A DNA stretch of 64,000 bases from Eustoma russellianum (Eukaryota > Streptophyta > Magnoliopsida > Gentianales > Gentianaceae), in NCBI GenBank assembly GCA_036186865.1, contig AP025057.1:28298038-28362037 (forward strand). Reading direction: 5' to 3'. Position numbers and translations under genes: made by a program. Positions 44,460-57,754 of this stretch are shown piece by piece. Position 1 is the stretch's first letter; each line of letters starts with the position of its first letter. The notes below the pieces were generated by a model. The model made no database searches, had not been told where the DNA came from, and was given only the letters and a program-made list of their open reading frames with translations.

Positions 44460-47208
44460 TGTTGAGAAATATGTTTGGATAATTTTCAAATTCATGATTT
44501 TAAGTGGTGAATACATAAAAATATCATACATGATGTTATATGTGTTTAAAAGTTGAAAAATGTAACATCGATCTCTCAAGTTGTTGCACATTGATCGATC
44601 TATATAAATAGATCCCTCATATCGATCGATTAATGTAAGGCAGTGAAAGTTCAAGACCTTACGGTGAGACATCGATATCTAAACCTGAGACACATCAATC
44701 GATCGATGTACATCAAACCCTCACTTCGATCGATCGATGTAGGTCAGAGACAAATTTTGAAACTTACTGTGAGACATCGATCTCTGAAGCTGAGGCACTT
44801 CGATCGATCGATGTCTAGGTTTTTTAGAAATAATTTTCTAAAATGTGATAAAATGGTTGTTTTTATTTTTATATGATTTATATATGTTTATTATGTGATT
44901 ATTATGTGTTTTTGGTGATTATAAATGTCTTGTGACTAACGTGTCTTGGAAGTTTCTACAACTTACCAAAAAGGGCAAAATTGGTATTTTGAGTTTTGTA
45001 GGAACATGATATGGTGGATGTATATCAAGGACTTATTCTCATCCTATTTATCATGAAAAAGGTGATATCATGATTATTTCTGACCATCCGGGTCATTTCT
45101 GGAGTTTTCACATACTAGGGGTATTTTAGTCATTTTACCCCCAAGGGTATTTTTGGTATTTTCACTTAATAAATCTCTTGAGCATATTATTACCTTCATT
45201 ATGGAGTTGATTTATTATCTTAAAGATTATATAGTGATCTTATATCATTTCTCTCATTTGATGGTATTAATGACTATAGCTGGATATGTGACGATTTTAG
45301 ATGTCACATTCTATTTCTATCTTGAAGACTCTATTTTATATGTTATTGGAGATTATTATTCATCATTTTTCAGAGTTGTCAAGGTGTTAAAGGTGTGAAA
45401 ATGATCACGACATATAAGAAGGATTATTGAGAATTTTGGTATTACACGTTGACATAATCTTGTCAACTATTATCTATTGATTTTTTTCTTCAAACATATG
45501 AGTTGCTACACATATATATGTTGAAAAACATGCATATGCAGTTGGATATGATGTGTAATTCATTTTATGGCTTGGTGACCAGTGGACCAACCAAAAAGGA
45601 GTTAGTTGGCAAAATTGCCAACTGGGAATTTTCTAAATATAGCCAACGACTATATGACTATGTGTTGCAGATTTTTTGAGTCAAAATGAAGACTTCACAT
45701 GCCCTATTCTTGTTCTTGGAGTTGAGGTTATTTGGGTGGTATTATCTTCTCTTATTATCTTCATTTTACAAAGGATAATCAAGATTAATTTTTGGAAAAA
45801 TAAATGTGATGACCAACGACTATAAGGGGCTATTTTGGAGCTGATTTTTTATTTGAATTTGTCAAATGCCCACATGCCTATTATCTTGCCAAAGAGTTGA
45901 GAAGATGATGGAGTTGTTATGGCCATACTATCTTCACATTCTCAAGATAATTCCATGTCATTTATGAAGTAAAAATCGGCCAACAAGGTGATGTCCAAGG
46001 TGGACCAATTATGTTATCTTATTTTGCCATGTGTACAAGTCTAACCAATGATGAGAAGACATTTGGACTTGATGATGAAGATGGTGACACATGTGCATTC
46101 TTACCTCCAAGGCTCAACTCACACTATAAATAGGAGGCATTGGTGAAGAAGATGAAACACACTTGAAGCTCACAAGCATTTGTTGAATTGTCTAGCTATC
46201 ATCTTCTTGTTGTTGTTGTTCTTGTTCCATTCTTTGTTGCAAAGGTGTTCTTGTTGTTTTTGTTGAGCTACAAGCCTCTCGAGCTTAATTTGTAATATTG
46301 ATTAGCCATTTCTAGAAGGCTATATCAATAGGTTGTAGAGGTGTTGCAACTAAGTGTTGCATAGAAGGTGATTATCCAAGTCTTGAGTAGGGTTGGTGTA
46401 TAACCCAAGTATCAAGCTTGGTTATTGTTGTAAGGTGATTCATTTCATAGTGAAATCCAAGGAAAGGTGTTCCCTGAGACTGGAGTAGGTCACATTGACC
46501 GAACCAGGATAAATTCTTGGTGTTCTTGTCTTGTTTCTTCATTTTTGTTTTCTCCCTGCTTTTACTCTAATTTTTACACAACTTCTCACAATTTGAAAAA
46601 ATAGCTAAACACTTTCAAAATTTGTGATTTTTGGTGGAGTTATACTTCAGACTGTTAGCTTTCATTTTCAACAAGAATCACTTGATTTGAGCAAGGGAAA
46701 GTTAGACTTTCAGTCTTTGCAAGATAACTGCTCCAATCAGGCTGCAATCTGATCAGTTTTGAGAAAACTTAAATTCTGTATTTATCAAGAACTGAATTAA
46801 GGTCAGGCCTTTTGGAAACATCATCTAAACATCCTAAGAAGTGTTTTGATATAAATATCAACCTTTTTGGTTGAGTATTCAAAGATAAACACGATTTTCA
46901 AAATCAGCAACATTCTGTCCAGATTGATCATCTGAATCTTTTTATTTGTTTGAAGGGTCAAACGATCTTATATTTGTCTGATTTTTGGGCAGAGTCTTGT
47001 TAACTCATTGAAGTTAAATTCTGAAAAGTTTCATAATTTTTGAAGTTGTGTATAATTATTTTTGAATTTTTCAAAAACAGATTCTGAATATGAGGCAGTT
47101 TCAGATTCTGTTTTCAAAGGGGTCTTTAATCAAGGGTAGTAGTGTAATTTCCGCTAACCACTATTCACCTCCCTCTAGTGGTGTTTATTGCAGGCGCACG
47201 GTCCAACA
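44460..47208 (+). mobile_element. Solo giant LTR (I) in the RT of Copia H
   Basis: 2749 bp from TGTTGAGAAATATG to GCACGGTCCAACA, the same family as the two arms of K. There is no PBS, interior or second LTR. The flanks CATGG (44455-44459) and CAAGG (47209-47213) match 4 of 5. With one copy removed, host RT codons join in frame as ...QSPCCWFAKF..., which confirms both edges. It is probably the product of LTR-LTR recombination. It carries the CGATCGAT repeat array near its start. The 81-codon frame at 45153 is not considered a gene. Confidence 0.9.
44565..44815 (+). repeat. ~104-bp tandem repeats rich in CGATCGAT inside LTR I
   Basis: Units start ACATCGAT at 44565, 44669 and 44774 (partial). 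Each carries one or two ATCGATCGATCGATGT-type palindromes. The corresponding zones of K (about 54925-55010 and 55275-55360) hold a shortened version. Confidence 0.8.
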
Positions 47209-47290
47209 CAAGGAGACTGCTTGAAGCCGTACAAGGATTTGCGGAGACGACAGACTTTCAAGAAAAGATGCGGCAAAGCCTTGAGGAAGT
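47209..47290 (-). pseudogene. 82-bp fragment of Copia H RT between two insertions
   Basis: Minus strand reads 'LPQGFAA' in one frame and 'VCRLRKSLYGFKQSP' in another, so a one-base frameshift lies inside this short piece. It bridges 'FLHGD..EEVYMKL' (60011 on) and 'CCWFAKF' (44459), which proves that the three RT pieces belong to one gene. Confidence 0.88.
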
Positions 47291-49983
47291 TGTTGAGAAA
47301 TCGGGGTTTGAGTGATTTGAAAATGCATGATTTAAATGGTACATGTTTAAGAAATGCATGAATTAAGTGTTACTTGACCTGCTTATGTGATAAACATGCT
47401 TTACGTGCTTATATCTATTATTGCCGTACTAACAAGCCATGAAGGATTAAGGCTTACATCATATGGAAAACATTTGTTGTCTTTATACTATTTCCAGGTG
47501 TCATGACCAATGAACTAAACTAGTTCATTAAGTGAAGTACTTAAGTTAATGAACTAACTAATTCATTAAATGAAGACATATTTGGAGAGAGCTATATGGA
47601 AACAAACTTGAAATGGAAAGTCTCCTCATCTCCACACCTTAATATACACGCCACATACACATATTATATATCAATATTTTTTATACGACAAACTATATAC
47701 TTATGTTCCGATGTTCCATTAGCATGTCAAATATATTATACACGTACGTCGACATCATACCATTATATACATCTTATATTTAATAGTATATACAGGTCTT
47801 AGATCATATATCATAAGTCATAATACTATCAAAATTATAACAACATGTTACAAGGTGATAAACTGAAAATTGTTGTATCGGGTGACTACCGAAACTTCAC
47901 CGACATGTCACGTGCTTGCCATATAAAGATGGCCAGCCTATATACAACAAAAATACTCCAAAATTTTGTGATCCACATGTCATAATCAGCCATAAAGTCA
48001 TACCATGCTTACACACACAAATCACCCACAATTTAACCTAAATTTGTGGAGAATTCAAATTGAAGATGATTTTGTCATATGGGGCGTTTTATACTAAGCC
48101 ATTGGTGCTGAATATACATCTCATTTTATATGTATTATGTGTGACATAATATATATTACATGTGCAAGAAGTTTGAAATTAATCCGAGAAAAATCGCGTA
48201 ATTGACGAAAGTCGAAAATTCAGTTTTCCACAACCCTATACACATGTGATGTTTTCTTCATTGATGTAACATCTATCTAGATAATTTTTATACATTAAAG
48301 ATATGTTAGAGTGTTATAAAAAATCCAAATCAGGACTGATTTCAATTTACCATATATGTGTGAATATTATGCATTATTTGGCAATGCTTACCAAAAGAAA
48401 ATTTCAGCACATGCAGTTGAACCTTCACACGCCTATGACATCCTCTTGGATCCTAGGTGGAGCTTCTTTGACACTTCAATTAGTGAAGGACATGTCACAC
48501 ATGATTAGTGACATTGAAGAGAGCAACATATAAGGAAATAATTCAAAAGAAAAGCGCATGCTGAAAATTTTAGCACATATTGTGTGGAGGCTGATTTTTG
48601 TTTGATTATTGTCTTCAATTTTAGCCCAAATTTTAAGGGGATTGAATTATGATTATACGATAGTTATTCACCTTGATTTTGAGCACATGTTTCAAATTTT
48701 TTTTGAAGAAATTCTAGCTCATTTAAAGTGTGTCAAGATGGATTAAAGATGACCTATCAAGAAGTGACAACTAGGCAAAGACAAGTCATTTGTCCAATCG
48801 TGTCGCGCCAAGTAAGCAAGGTTGTGTCACCATCCATAGAAAGCAATCTTCCAATCGCATTCAAGAAAATTCTCAAGGAAGAAGATTAACCCTAGGGGGC
48901 GGCCAAGACAAGATTAAAAGGGCAAGATAGTGCAAGACAATGCTAAGCAAAAATTGATATTCTTACAAGTTCAAAAAGCAAGACTACTCTCTTCTTCTTT
49001 TCTTTTCTCTTGCTCTTAGCCTCAAGCATATCATTCTTATATTCTACATATTATATAGACTTTGATTATACCACCTGCACTTGTTCATTTCTTGTAAAAG
49101 GTTGATCAAGGTGTGATAAAACCTTCATTCGATTGTTGGTGGTGTTCATGATTGGTTTGTTTGATTGTTTGATTGTAAAAGGGTGGAGTTGGAGTTGGTG
49201 TTTAAATCTAGTCACTCTTGTGTTAAAGTGTTTTTATGTTTAGTGAAAACCGAGGAAGGTGTCCTCAAAGACTGGAGTAGGTTGTTTTAACTGAACAAGT
49301 ACAAAGTTCTCGGTGTTCTTACTTTTCAGCACTTTTACTTTTAGTTCTTGTTTTCTGCATCGCTTTCATTGCAACAGTAAAAATAAAAAACGATATTCAA
49401 AAATCACAAAATTTTGCAAAAACGTAGCCACACGCCCTAGCCTTTATTTTGCACAAGTTTCACCTCATTTGGATACCTATAAGTCAGTCAAACATTAATA
49501 GTTCTGAAACTAGTGCAATCTAATTCTCAGATTTGCAAAGGTTGAGAACATCAACGTGGTTGACATACTTTTCAAGGTAATTTTAAAAAACTATTTTAAC
49601 CCATTAAAATACACATCTTGAGAGTCAAACCATAAAATTTTCAAGTCATTCAGATTCCCAATTAATAGGAATAAATTTTTCATTTCGGAGTACATTTTCT
49701 GACAGATTGACGCAATCTGTACAAAAATGTATTTTCAAGGGGTTAGGCTTGGAATTGTAATTTGAAAATTTTTTGAGACATTCATAACATCTGAAAGTAC
49801 TTTGTCACCAAATTTCACGATTTGTATAGGTCTATAACCTGATCATCTAGTTAATCCAAAAAGAGGTCTGAAAAGAGAATCTATTTTAGGAAGTGGGTAA
49901 TTGGTAACAAAAAGTTTTAAAAACCAATTTTTTACGCACCCATTTTTCAACCCACCTTCTAGTGGCGCTATACAGGTCCTACA
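47291..49983 (+). repeat. 5' LTR of element J
   Basis: 2693 bp, TGTTGAGAAATCGGGG...ACAGGTCCTACA, with end sequences shared with G. Confidence 0.92.
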
Positions 49984-49985
49984 AG

Positions 49986-50004
49986 TGGTATCAGAGTGCA
50001 GGCA
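49986..50004 (+). other. Primer-binding site of element J
   Basis: TGGTATCAGAGTGCAGGCA, two bases after the LTR, an exact iMet-type core. Confidence 0.92.
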
Positions 50005-50039
50005 CACTCACTATAAGAAGATTCAACGATCTTTGAGAG

Positions 50040-51990
50040 ATGGCATCCACTAGTTATAAAACCGAGCAAGAAGGAATGTCAAGCGTAAGGCCTCCTCTTT
50101 TCGACGGTGAGTCTTTTACACAATGGAAACTCAGAATGAAACTTTTCCTTATGTCTATTGATATAGACTTATGTTCCATCATAGAAAACGGTCCTTTTAT
50201 TCCGTCTAAATAACTACGATGGATGGTGTTACATTAGAAGTCATAAAACCTAAGCAAGAGTATACCATAGAAGATAAAAAGAGATTGAGTATGAATGCTA
50301 AGGCTATGCAACTTCTTCTAAACGGCGTAAGTAAAAGTGAATCAAGTTATGTGTCAAATTGTTCTAGTGCCCAAGAGATGTGGAAAATTCTTGAAATGAA
50401 ACATGAAGGTAATAGTCAAGTTAAAGAGTCCAATATAAACATGCTTATGCCTACTATTGAATCCTTAAGTTATCACTATTGAATCCTTCAAGTTATCACC
50501 GAACGAATCTATTGTTTATACAGATTTACACTTGACTAACATTTACAACTCCCTTGAGTCTCTTGGAAAAGTATTTTCTTCAGAAGAAAAGATAAAAAAG
50601 GTACTAAGAAGCCTCCCCTCCGAATGGGATCCCAAAGTCGCGCAATCGAAGAAAGTAAGGAAACCAAATCGATAAAGATGGAGGAAATAATCGGATAGTT
50701 AAAGGTATATGAAAACAAACTCACTCTAAGAAATTATTAATCTACTTTTGAACAAGATAAGTTTATAGCGTTTAAATCAAATGAATATGTCTCTACCTCT
50801 TGTGATCCCGTAGATTATAGTGACAAAGATTCCGATGATGAGGATCTAATCACGTTGGCTAAAAGATTAAGAAAGATCATGAGAAAATCGCTTAAAAACA
50901 AACCTAAGCCTACTTCAACTAAGAAGCATAGAAATAAAAATAATGAGGATATAAGTGTTATACTTATGGAAGACTTGGACATATCTCTTATGACTATACG
51001 AACAAGGACAAAACAATGAACAAAAACCATGACAAGGATTGGACAAAAACTAGACCCGTCTCATAACCTAAACAAAGGAGAAGAGCCCTTAAAGCATCCA
51101 CATGGAGTGATTCATCCGATTCCAAAAATGAAGAAGCCAAAGAGGAAATGGCTCAAGTATGCTTTACATCCAAAGCATCCAATGAAGTAAATTCTGCTTC
51201 TGATTCTGAGCCTTCTTATGATTATTTATTTTGTCAATATCTTAAGTTGCATAAGTTTTCTAAGGCTCTTGCAAAAGAAAAGAAACGCTTAATTGAAAAC
51301 GAAAAATTGTTAGAATCTTCTAACACGAATCTTGTATCTCAGGTAAACGATTCAGAAGAAGAGCCGTCTTACATGATAAATTCATTAAAATCTAAGATTT
51401 CCTCCTTAAAATCCGACAACACTGAGATGAAAGTCGAGATTTCAAATTTTAAATCAAGAAATTCAGACTGAGAGAAGACGGCAAAACATTTCGATGCAGG
51501 TACTTGCATGTTAGATCGCCTTATTTCTTCTCAAAAGCATGGAAATGATAAAACCGGATTAGGGTACGTTGAAGAAAATAATGTACAAAACAAGTCTACA
51601 AACTTTTTTATATCTTCTAAACAAACGCATCCAATTGTACAACCTAAGAAGATATCTAGTGCACCACCCATTATATCTCATGACACTCCTTCTTTTTCAT
51701 CACATACAAAAAACAATTATGTACTGTATAGATATGAAAGAAAACCATTGATGCATACGAGACGTTCATACAGCACAAATGCATCTAGACCATGCACCAT
51801 GCACACTAACACAAATGCATATCAAAAACGAAGATCTTATTATGTTCATAATGATATTCTCGGTCATAGGCCAAATAGACATGCCTCTAACATTTATTAT
51901 ATTGCTTCTTCATTTCTTTTCTCACCTTTTGTAAGACCGAAAAAGGTCATCCAAGTTTGGGTACCAAAAGATACTCTTGCAAAGGGTTGA
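50040..51990 (+). pseudogene. SIRE-type gag of element J
   Basis: Starts MASTSYKTEQEGMSS at 50040. The capsid core has 'FDGESFTQWKLRMKLF', 'AQEMWKILEMKHEGNSQVKES' and 'LRSLPSEWDPKV'. A CCHC knuckle at 50956-50997 has Cys-to-Tyr changes (CYTYGRLGHISYDY) that would abolish zinc binding. It ends with a coiled coil ('LHKFSKALAKEKKRLIENEK', 51245 on) and a basic Tyr/Arg-rich tail finishing 'QVWVPKDTLAKG' and a stop at 51990. That tail is the linker that leads into protease in full-length relatives, so the family stops just before pol. Premature stops near 50211 and at 51469, plus frame changes, break the gene. Confidence 0.88.
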
Positions 51991-52258
51991 ATCAATAACC
52001 CTTAAGAACACACTTGAAATGCATGATTTCTGCTGATATGCTATAAACTGCTATTTCTTTCCATTCTTACTTATACTTTGATGAAATTTACGAAATAAAG
52101 GGAGAGAGAGAAAAGCATGATTTAAGGGGAAGAGAGAAGCATGATTTAAGAGGGAGCACGATATGAAATTCAAATTATAAATTTGTGCATAATTGTTGGG
52201 GGAGCGATCACATTTAAATCATGGATCAATATTTCACAAATCATCAAAAGGGAGAGAT
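51991..52258 (+). other. 3' untranslated interior and purine tract of J
   Basis: 268 bp between the Gag stop and the 3' LTR, with no pol sequence. The purine tract AAAAGGGAGAGAT ends at 52258. Confidence 0.75.
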
Positions 52259-52531
52259 TGTTGAGAAATCGGGGTTTGAGTGATTTGAAAATGCATGATT
52301 TAAATGTTACATGTTTACGAAATACATGAATTAAGTGTTACTCGACATGCTTTTGTGATAAACATGCTTTACATGCTTATATCTATTATTGTCGTACTAA
52401 CAAGCCATGAAGCATTAAAGCTTACATCATATGGCAAACTATATACTTAGGTTCCATATTAAAGCATTAAAGCCACATACACATATTATATATCCATATT
52501 TTTTATACGACAAACTATATACTTAGGTTCC
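52259..52531 (+). repeat. 3' LTR of element J, left part
   Basis: Starts TGTTGAGAAATCGGGG like the 5' LTR. It contains a small scrambled duplication (AAACTATATACTTAGGTTCC twice, near 52437 and 52512) and is cut at the K insertion. The LTR resumes at 57755. Confidence 0.88.
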
Positions 52532-55113
52532 TGTTGGACCGTGCACCTGCAATAAACACCACTAGAGTGGGGGTGAATAGTGGTTAGCGGAAATTACACT
52601 ACAACCCTTTGTTAAAATCCCCTTTGAAAACAGAATCTGAGACCACCTCAGATTCAGAACCCGTTTTTCAAAAATTCACAAATAATTGTACACAACTCCA
52701 AAAATTATGAAACTTTCCAGAATTGAACTTCAATGAGTTAACAAGACTCTGTTCAAAAATCAGACAAAAATAAGATCGTTTGACCCTTCAAACAAATAAA
52801 ACGATTCAGATAGTCAATGTGGACAGAATTGGACAGAATGTTGCTGATTTTGCAAACAGTGTTTCTCTTTAAATAATCAACCAAAAAGGTTGATCTTTAT
52901 ATCAAAACACTCCTTAGGATGTTTAGATGAAGTTTCCAAAAGGCCATGACCTTAAACAATTCTTGAAAAATACAGAATTTAAGTTTTCTCAAAACTGGTC
53001 AGATTGCAGCCAGATTGGAGCAGTTATCTTGCAAAGACTAAAAGACTAAATTTCCCTTGCTCAAATCAAGTGATTCTTGTTGAAAATGAAAGCTAACAGT
53101 CTAAAGTATAACTCCACCAAAAATCACTAATTTTGAAAATGTATAGCTATTTTTTCAAATTGTGTGAAGTTGGGTGAAAACTGCAGTCAAAAACGGGCAG
53201 AAAACAGAAATAAAGAAACAAGAGAAGAACACCGAGGATTTATCCTGGTTCGGTCAATGTGACCTACTCCAGTCCCAAGGAACGCCTTTCCTTGGATTTC
53301 ACTATGAAATGAGCACCTTACAACAAGAGCCAAGCTTGATCCTTTGGTTATACACCAACCCTATTCAAGACTTGGATAATCACCTTCTAAGCAACACTTA
53401 GTTGCAACTCCTCTAACACCTATTGATGTAGCCTTATAAAGATGGCTAATCAATTTTACAAATGAAGCTCAAGAGGCTTGTAGCACAACAAAAATATCAA
53501 GAACACCTTTGCTACAACAAAATACAACAATAAGAACAAGAAGATGAATATGAAAGCTATAGAATGCTTGTGAGCTTCAAGTGTGTTTCATCTTCTTCAC
53601 CAATACCTCTATTTATAGTGAGATTTGAGCCTTGAAGATAAGAATGCCAATGTGTCATCATCTTCATCATCAACTCCAAATGTCTTCTCATCATTGGTTG
53701 GCTTTGTACACTTGGCAAAATAAAACACCATGATTGGTCCACCTTGGCAAAATGATGTGGCCGAAAATTACACCTTGGATTTGTCTTGGAATTATCTTGA
53801 AACCAAGAAGATAATAAGGCCATAACCATTTCACCATCTTCTCAACTCTTTGGCAAGATAATAGGCATGTGGGAGACCAATTTCAAATTGAAAATTCAGC
53901 TCCAAGAAGGATGTAGCCGTTGGCTACATTTCAAAAGTAATTTTTTTTCTTTTCTTTTTCTTAATTAAATAAGAAAGGATAATACCACCAAATTATCCCC
54001 AACTTCAAGCACAATAATAGGACATGTGAAGTCTTCATTTGACTTCAAGAATCTGCTGAAATTTCACCAATAAAACAATATAGCCTTTGGCTATTTTTAG
54101 TAAATTCCAAGTTGGCAATTTTGCCAACTAGCTCCTTTTTGGTTGGTCCACTTGTCTCCAACTCATAAAATAAATAATGTATCATTACCAACTGTCCATG
54201 CACGTTTTTCAACATATATATGTGTGTAGCAACTCAGATTTTTGAAGAAGAAATAAATAGATAACACTAGACAAGATTATGTCAACGTGTAACACCGAAA
54301 TTCCCCAATATTTCTTCTTATATGTTGAGATCATTTCCACACCTTTGACACTTTTAACATCTCTGAAAAATGATGATAAATGTTCTCTTATAACATATAT
54401 AAGAGGGTCTTCGAGAAAAATTAGAATGTGACATCTCAAATCGTCACATATCCAGCTATAGTCAATAATATCATCGGTTGAGAGAATAAGATATAAGATC
54501 ACCATATTATCTTCAAAATAACAATAACACAGCTCCAGAATGAAGATAATAATATGCTCAAGAGATTCCTTGAGTGAAAATACCAAAAATACCCTTGGGG
54601 GTAAAATGACCAAAATACCCCTGGTGTGAGAAAACTCCAGAAATGTCCCGGATGGTCATAAATAATCATGATATCAACTTTGTCATGATAAATAGTATAA
54701 GAATATGCTCTTGAAATATTTCCACCATATCATGTTCCTATGAAACTCAAAATACCAATTTTGCCCTTTTTGGTAAGTTGTAGAAACTTCCAAGGCACGT
54801 TAGTCACAAGACATTTAAAATCACCAAAAACACATAATATTCACATAATGAACATGTATAAATCATATACAAATGAAAACAACCGATTCATCACATTTTA
54901 GAAAATTATTTCTAAAAACTCTAGACATCGATCGATCGAAGTGAGGGTTCGATGTACATCGATGTGTATATCGATCGATCGATGTGTCTCAAGTTTAGAG
55001 ATCGATTTCAACTTTTTCAACTTTTAATCACATATAACACCATATGTGACATTTTTAAGTATTCACCACTTAAAATCATGACTTTGAAAATTATCCAAAC
55101 ATATTTCTCAACA
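52532..55113 (-). repeat. Left arm of K (LTR, minus orientation)
   Basis: TGTTGGACCGTGCACC...TTTCTCAACA on the plus strand, the same family as solo LTR I (44460-47208). Confidence 0.9.
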
Positions 55114-55168
55114 TTCTCCCCCTTTTGGATGATTTTCAAAATAACCTAACATGATTTTAATGTCACAA

Positions 55169-57749
55169 GTTGAGAAATATGTTTGGATAATTTTCAAAGT
55201 CATGATTTTAAGTGGTGAATACCTAAAAATGTCACACATGGTGTTATATGTGATTAAAAGTTGAAAAGTTGAAATCCATCTCTAAACTTGAGACACATCG
55301 ATCGATCGATGTACACATCGATGTACATCGAACCCTCACTTCGATCGATCGATGTCTAGAGTTTTTAGAAATAATTTTCTAAAATGTGATGAATCGGTTG
55401 TTTTCATTTGTATATGATTTATACATGTTCATTATGTGAATATTATGTGTTTTTGGTGATTTTAAATGTCTTGTGACTAACGTGCCTTGGAAGTTTCTAC
55501 AACTTACCAAAAAGGGTAAAATTGGTATTTTGAGTTTCATAGGAACATGATATGGTGGAAATATTTCAAGAGCATATTCTTATACTATTTAACATGACAA
55601 AGTAGATATCATGATTATTTATGACCATCCGGGACATTTCTGGAGTTTTCTCACACCAGGGGTATTTTGGTCATTTTACCCCCAAGGGTATTTTTGGTAT
55701 TTTCAGTCAAGGAATCTCTTGAGCATATTATTATCTTCATTCTGGAGCTGTGTTATTGTTATTTTGAAGATAATATGGTGATCTTATATCTTATTCTCTC
55801 AACCGATGATATTATTGACTATAACTGGATATGTGACGATTTGAGATGTCACATTCTAATTTTTCTCGAAGACCCTCTTATATATGTTATAAGAGAACAT
55901 TTATCATCATTTTTCAGAGATGTTAAAAGTGTCAAAGGTGTGGAAATGATCTCAACATATAAGAAGAAATATTGGGGAATTTCGGTGTTACACGTTGACA
56001 TAATCTTGTCTAGTGTTATCTATTTATTTCTTCTTCAAAAATCTGAGTTGCTACACATATATATATGTTGAAAAACGTGCATGGACAGTTGTTAATGATA
56101 CATTATTTATTTTATGAGTTGGAGACAAATGGATCAACCAAAAAGGAGCTAGTTGGCAAAATTGCCAACTTGGAATTTACTAAAAATATCCAAAGGCTAT
56201 ATTGTTTTATTGGTGAAATTTCAGCAGATTCTTGAAGTCAAATGAAGACTTCACATGTCCTATTATTGTGCTTGAAGTTGGGGATAATTTGGTGGTATTA
56301 TCCTTTCTTATTTAATTAAGAAAAAGAAAAGAAAAAAAAATTACTTTTGAAATGTAGCCAACGGCTACATCCTTCTTGGAGCTGAATTTTCAATTTGAAA
56401 TTGGTCTCCCACATGCCTATTATCTTGCCAAAGAGTTGAGAAGATGGTGGAATGGTTATGGCCTTATTATCTTCTTGGTTTCAAGATAATTCCAAGACAA
56501 ATCCAAGGTGTAATTTTCGGCCACATCATTTTGCCAAGGTGGACCAATCATGGTGTTTTATTTTGCCAAGTGTACAAAGCCAACCAATGATGAGAAGACA
56601 TTTGGAGTTGATGATGAAGATGATGACACATTGGCATTCTTATCTTCAAGGCTCAAATCACACTATAAATAGAGGCATTGGTGAAGAAGATGAAACACAC
56701 TTGAAGCTCACAAGCATTCTATAGCTTTCATATTCATCTTCTTGTTCTTATTGTTGTATTTTGTTGTAGCAAAGGTGTTCTTGATATTTTTGTTGTGCTA
56801 CAAGCCTCTTGAGCTTCATTTGTAAAATTGATTAGCCATCTTTATAAGGCTACATCAATAGGTGTTAGAGGAGTTGCAACTAAGTGTTGCTTAGAAGGTG
56901 ATTATCCAAGTCTTGCAATAGGGTTGGTGTATAACCAAAGTATCAAACTTGGCTCTTGTTGTAAGGTGCTCATTTCATAGTGAAATCCAAGGAAAGGTGT
57001 TCTTTGGGACTGGAGTAGGTCACATTGACCGAACCAGGATAAATCCTCGGTGTTCTTCTCTTGTTTCTTTATTTCTGTTTTCTGCCCGTTTTTGACTGCA
57101 GTTTTCACCCAACTTCACACAATTTGCAAAAATAGCTAAACATTTTCAAAATTCGTGATTTTTTGTGGAGTTATACTTCAGACTGTTATCTTTCATTTGC
57201 AATAAGAATCACTTGATTTGAGCAAGGGAAAGTTAGTCTTTTAGTCTTTGCAAGATAACTGCTCCAATCTGGCTGCAATCTGACCAGTTTTGAGAAAACT
57301 TAAATTCTGTATTTTTCAAGAATTGTTTGAGGTCATGGCCTTTTGGAAACTTCATCTACACATCCTAAGGAGTGTTTTGATATAAAGATCAACCTTTTTG
57401 GTTGAGTATTCAAAGAGAAACACTGTTTGCAAAATCAGCAACATTCTGTCCAATTCTGTCTAGATTGACCATCTGAATCTATTTATTTGTTTGAAGGGTC
57501 AAACGATCTTATTTTTGTCTGATTTTTGAACAGAGTCTTTTTAACTCATTGAAGTTCAATTATGGAAATTTTCATAATTTTTGGAGTTGTGTACAATTAT
57601 TTGTGAATTTTCGAAAAACGGGTTCTGAATCTGAGGTGGTCTCAGATTCTGTTTTCAAAGGGTTTTTAACAAAGGGTTGTAGTGTAATTTTTGCTAACCA
57701 CTATTCACCCCCCCTCTAGTGGTGTTTATTGCAGGTGCACAGTCCAAAA
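55169..57749 (+). repeat. Right arm of K (LTR, plus orientation)
   Basis: GTTGAGAAATATG...GCACAGTCCAAAA, a mirror of the left arm that lacks only the leading T. Confidence 0.9.
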
Positions 57750-57754
57750 GTTCC

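Larger units (their letters stand above)
52532..57749. mobile_element. Palindromic LTR insertion K: two inverted LTRs around a 55-bp spacer
   Basis: The left arm (52532-55113, 2582 bp) is the reverse complement of the right arm (55169-57749, 2581 bp). Over the inner 240 bp I count about five differences. The spacer (55114-55168) contains, on the minus strand, the purine tract AAAAGGGGGAGAA directly before the left-arm LTR start TGTTGAG; the right-arm LTR begins GTTGAG and lacks the first T. Both outer ends are U5 ends (TGTTGGACC... and ...GTCCAAAA, with the final CA mutated). A perfect 5-bp TSD, GTTCC (52527-52531 and 57750-57754), flanks the unit. It has no PBS and no Gag. The same 134- and 90-codon frames in both arms are mirror copies of LTR sequence, not genes. 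Confidence 0.9.

Noticed and set aside
54209..54613. 134-codon frame (minus), mirrored at 55667-56071 (plus), plus 90-codon frames at 53557-53829 and 56452-56724
   Set aside because: They lie in the inverted LTR arms of K. Their similarity comes from the palindrome, and they show no domain features.
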